Shown here: positions 15,424 through 17,415 of the stretch, piece by piece | Position numbering within the stretch: position 1 is the stretch's first letter | Layout of the letters: every line of letters begins with the position of its first letter | Source: Bryobacterales bacterium | GTDB lineage: Bacteria; Cyanobacteriota; Vampirovibrionia; Obscuribacterales; Obscuribacteraceae | Direction of reading: 5' to 3' | NCBI GenBank assembly: GCA_903970295.1 | Contig: CAJCHQ010000109.1 | Coordinates: 1 to 17,415 of the forward strand | Length of the DNA stretch: 17,415 nucleotides | Position numbers and translations under genes: made by a program | The notes under the pieces: generated by a model | What the model was told of the DNA's origin: nothing | The model's input: only the letters and a program-made list of their open reading frames with translations | The model's database searches: none

Positions 15424-16272
15424 TTAAATTCCTTTTCTCACGCGCCTTTTGGGCTGGCAACCTGGACAATAATGAGATGAGCGACCGCCGATTTTCACCC
15501 GCACAATCGTCGCCGTACAAATCCGGCAGTCGCTGCCGGTGCGTCCATAGACCCAGGCATCATGTTGGTAGTTACCATTCACACCTTGACTGCTTGTGAA
15601 GTCGCTGAAAGTCGTACCACCAAGTTCGATCGCCCGAGTCAAAACTTTTTTGACTTCTTCAGCCAGCCGCTCCAATTCTTTCAATTTCAGCGAACCAGCC
15701 GCACTGAGCGGATGGATGCCGGAATGAAACAAAGATTCGTCGGCATAGATATTACCCACCCCGGCCAGGAGTCGCTGATCGAGTAGTGCCGATTTTATCG
15801 CTTGTTTGCGCCTGGCGAAAACTTCTTGCAAGGCCACTCCGGTCAGTCCCTCGAGAGGTTCAGGACCGAGTTCAGCCAGAGTCGGTATAATCTCGGCGAA
15901 TGTTTTTCCGGGTGGAATATACCAGATGCGACCAAATACTCTCATATCCTCGAACTGCAATTCGCGCCCACTTTTGAGCTGCATGCGCACACGCAGAAAT
16001 TTGGCTGGCTTCTTTTTTTCTACGAGCAAAAGCCTGCCCGACATACGCAAATGAACAGCCAGTCCCGATTGTCCGCTCATATGAATGAGGATGTATTTAC
16101 CCCGTCGGCTCACATCTTCAAAGGTGTGACCAGGAACAGTTCGTTCGAATTCGCCGACTGATGGGTAGCCGATCGACTCTTTGCGCAGCACTTCAACGGA
16201 TTTGATTGCATCGCCCAGAATGTTGGCCCTCAGACCCCGACAAACCGTTTCGACTTCTGGTAATTCAGGCAA
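15424..16272 (-). CDS. mutM: Formamidopyrimidine-DNA glycosylase (Fpg/MutM)
   Basis: This 282-residue bifunctional glycosylase/AP lyase removes 8-oxoguanine and formamidopyrimidines from DNA. The enzyme needs proline as its first residue after Met removal. Starting at TTG 16272 gives PELPEVETV right after the initiator, and GGAGG stands five bases upstream, so this start is nearly certain; the ATG at 16329 would bury the catalytic proline at residue 21. Other landmarks are E3, K59 in RRGKYIL, the probing residues M77 (HLRMSG) and R111/F113 (MRVFGR), the helix-two-turn-helix at 151-182 with NIYADE, and a C-terminal zinc finger C249-x2-C252-x16-C269-x2-C272 with R264. Everything needed for activity is present. 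It lies between the antiporter gene (92-nt gap) and the S41-like gene (no gap). Confidence 0.96.
   Translation of the reverse strand: MPELPEVETVCRGLRANILGDAIKSVEVLRKESIGYPSVGEFERTVPGHTFEDVSRRGKYILIHMSGQSGLAVHLRMSGRLLLVEKKKPAKFLRVRMQLKSGRELQFEDMRVFGRIWYIPPGKTFAEIIPTLAELGPEPLEGLTGVALQEVFARRKQAIKSALLDQRLLAGVGNIYADESLFHSGIHPLSAAGSLKLKELERLAEEVKKVLTRAIELGGTTFSDFTSSQGVNGNYQHDAWVYGRTGSDCRICTATIVRVKIGGRSSHYCPGCQPKRRVRKGI
15430..15434 (-). promoter_or_regulatory. Shine-Dalgarno sequence within the fpg 3' end that serves the S41-like gene
   Basis: AAGGA on the minus strand, inside the last codons of fpg, six bases before ATG 15423. The fpg stop TAA directly abuts that ATG (TAAATG), so ribosomes ending fpg can restart at once. 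Confidence 0.7.
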
Positions 16273-16277
16273 AAGAA

Positions 16278-16282
16278 CCTCC
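16278..16282 (-). promoter_or_regulatory. GGAGG Shine-Dalgarno that decides the TTG start of fpg
   Basis: GGAGG on the minus strand, five bases before TTG 16272. It places the initiator directly before the obligatory catalytic proline. Confidence 0.9.
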
Positions 16283-16326
16283 AACAACTGCTGCGAAAAA
16301 GTTTGGGCGAAAAGTCTGTCCTGCTT

Positions 16327-16370
16327 CAACTGAACTGGTCAACTGAACTGGCCAACTGAACTGGTCAACT
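16327..16370. repeat. 13-bp tandem repeat (three full copies plus five bases) at the antiporter 3' end
   Basis: CAACTGAACTGGT occurs at 16327-16339, 16340-16352 (last base C) and 16353-16365, followed by CAACT (16366-16370). The antiporter's TGA stop (16367-16365, minus strand) lies within it, so the array forms the end of that gene and the start of the gap before fpg. It may reflect replication slippage. Thirteen is not a multiple of three, so copy-number change upstream of the stop would alter the C terminus. Confidence 0.9.
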
Positions 16371-17415
16371 AAAATAGAATGCGGCAGCCAGAATGGCATA
16401 GGTGGCAAGCAATTGAACGCCTTCCAACCAATTGCATTCACCATCGGTGGCAACAAAAGAAAGGATGATCACTGATACCACCACAGCCAGAATTTCAACT
16501 TCGGTAAAACAGAGATTCATCGGCTTGCCCAGAAACCAACTGGCGAAAACCATCATCGGTGCCACGAACAAGGCAATCTGGCTGCCCGAACCAAGAGCAA
16601 TGTTAATCGACAAATCCATTTTGTTCTTGAGCGCCATCAAAACGGCAGTTGAATGTTCAGCGGCATTGCCGACTATGGCCACGAGCACGACGCCGATGAA
16701 CAATTTGGTCATGCCAAGACTGGCTGCCGTTTCTTCCACGGCGTCGACCAGATATTCGCTGAGCACGGCGACAAGCACAGTAGCGACGACGAGAATGATC
16801 ACCGATTTCTTCACGCCCCAGCCTGTCACACCAATTGCTTCTTCGCCTTCCGAGTCGGCTTCGCCGCCCCCGTAAAGCTGCTTATGTGTTTTCAAACTAA
16901 AAATAAGACTGAGAATGTACGTTATAAATTGAATGACGGCGATCGCTAAAGCCAACTTTTCTTCAATCAGACGCCCCGTATGCGCGGCTGAAAAATGAAA
17001 AACGGCAGGCACACACAAACTGATTGCGGCCAGTGCCAAAAGTGTGGCCGAAGTCGTGGCGGCGGTCCGGTTGAAGGTTTGCATTTCATAGCGCACCCCG
17101 CCGGCCAGCATGCTGCAACCGAGGACAAGCAAAATATTGCTGATGATAGAACCAGTCAAAGATGCTTTGACGACGTCGATCATGCCGGCCCTGAGAGCGG
17201 CAAAAGCAATGATCAATTCGCAGGCATTGCCAAAAGTGGCATTGAGTAAACCGCCCAGACCGGCGCCCATGCGATCGGCCAGGTATTCGGTCGCCTTGCC
17301 CATCAACCAGGCTAATGGAATTATGCCTAAACAGGCGGTCATAAAGACGAAACTAGCCGGTGCACCAATTGCCTTGCCGATAATCGGCATCGGAATATAG
17401 ACCAGAAACAGATAA
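16365..17415 (-). CDS. Calcium/proton (cation) antiporter of the Cax family, 5' end cut by window edge
   Basis: This polytopic inner-membrane antiporter has about ten hydrophobic segments and probably exports Ca2+ in exchange for H+. The two family repeats are clear: GGLLNATFGNACELIIAFAA with KASLTGSIISNILLVLG in the first half, and VAIVGNAAEHSTAVLMALKN with SINIALGSGSQIALFVAP in the second. The paired GNA(C/A)E motifs carry the ion-binding glutamates. An acidic loop (GGGEADSEGEE) separates the halves, as in other members. The reading frame continues past the ATG at 17390 to the window edge and reads YLFLVYIPMP, which fits the first membrane segment of Cax proteins, so the true start probably lies outside the window and 17390 should not be taken as the N terminus. 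The stop lies inside a 13-bp tandem repeat. It is upstream of fpg on the same strand. Confidence 0.92.
   Translation of the reverse strand, partial: YLFLVYIPMPIIGKAIGAPASFVFMTACLGIIPLAWLMGKATEYLADRMGAGLGGLLNATFGNACELIIAFAALRAGMIDVVKASLTGSIISNILLVLGCSMLAGGVRYEMQTFNRTAATTSATLLALAAISLCVPAVFHFSAAHTGRLIEEKLALAIAVIQFITYILSLIFSLKTHKQLYGGGEADSEGEEAIGVTGWGVKKSVIILVVATVLVAVLSEYLVDAVEETAASLGMTKLFIGVVLVAIVGNAAEHSTAVLMALKNKMDLSINIALGSGSQIALFVAPMMVFASWFLGKPMNLCFTEVEILAVVVSVIILSFVATDGECNWLEGVQLLATYAILAAAFYFS

Noticed and set aside
15802..16161. Plus-strand frames of 82-119 residues opposite fpg
   Set aside because: They are antisense to essential conserved blocks of Fpg and show no motif of their own.
16327..16370. 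Possible CRISPR array
   Set aside because: The 13-bp units are directly contiguous with no spacers, and no cas gene is present.

Overview
The window is a gene-dense bacterial chromosomal segment: eleven full-length genes plus a gene cut at each edge, with short spacers and no RNA genes, insertion sequences or CRISPR arrays that I can see. Taxonomy is uncertain. The mix is split NHEJ ligase/polymerase genes, two receiver-domain signalling proteins, a Cax-type Ca2+/H+ antiporter, a flippase-like membrane protein and a patatin, with at least three TTG starts backed by good Shine-Dalgarno sequences. This fits a free-living Gram-negative-type bacterium. A member of the Cyanobacteriota/Melainabacteria side is my guess, held weakly, because no rRNA or other marker gene is present.

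Layout, left to right. (1) Bases 1-2743, plus strand: the 3' end of a receiver-PAS signalling gene, then a stand-alone ATP-dependent DNA ligase, then a LigD-type polymerase (AEP primase fold). The gaps are 6 nt and then an 11-nt overlap, so this looks like one transcript. Together the last two supply the ligase and polymerase of bacterial NHEJ; Ku and the LigD phosphoesterase domain are absent here. (2) 2744-3180: a spacer with dyad symmetry and a small XRE-type regulator. (3) 3239-4420: a GT-B glycosyltransferase. (4) 4450-9285, minus strand: a receiver-GGDEF-EAL protein followed 54 nt later by a 1033-residue Eco57I-class adenine-N6 methyltransferase with no restriction partner in sight. (5) 9518-12815, plus strand: a flippase-like (UPF0104/LPG-synthase TM) protein, a patatin-like lipase and an HTTM-like membrane protein, which form a membrane/lipid group. 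(6) 12835-17415, minus strand: a Ca2+/H+ antiporter (running off the right edge), fpg/mutM, and an exported S41-family protein whose start codon directly abuts the fpg stop (TAAATG).

The most noteworthy points are these. The S41 protein is an internal tandem duplication in which the catalytic serine position is non-serine in both halves. The NHEJ ligase and polymerase are split genes in a transcript with a signalling protein. A probable c-di-GMP enzyme sits in tandem with an orphan adenine methylase. The true fpg start is a TTG. A 13-bp tandem repeat spans the antiporter stop codon. I did not find a clearly new multi-gene system.
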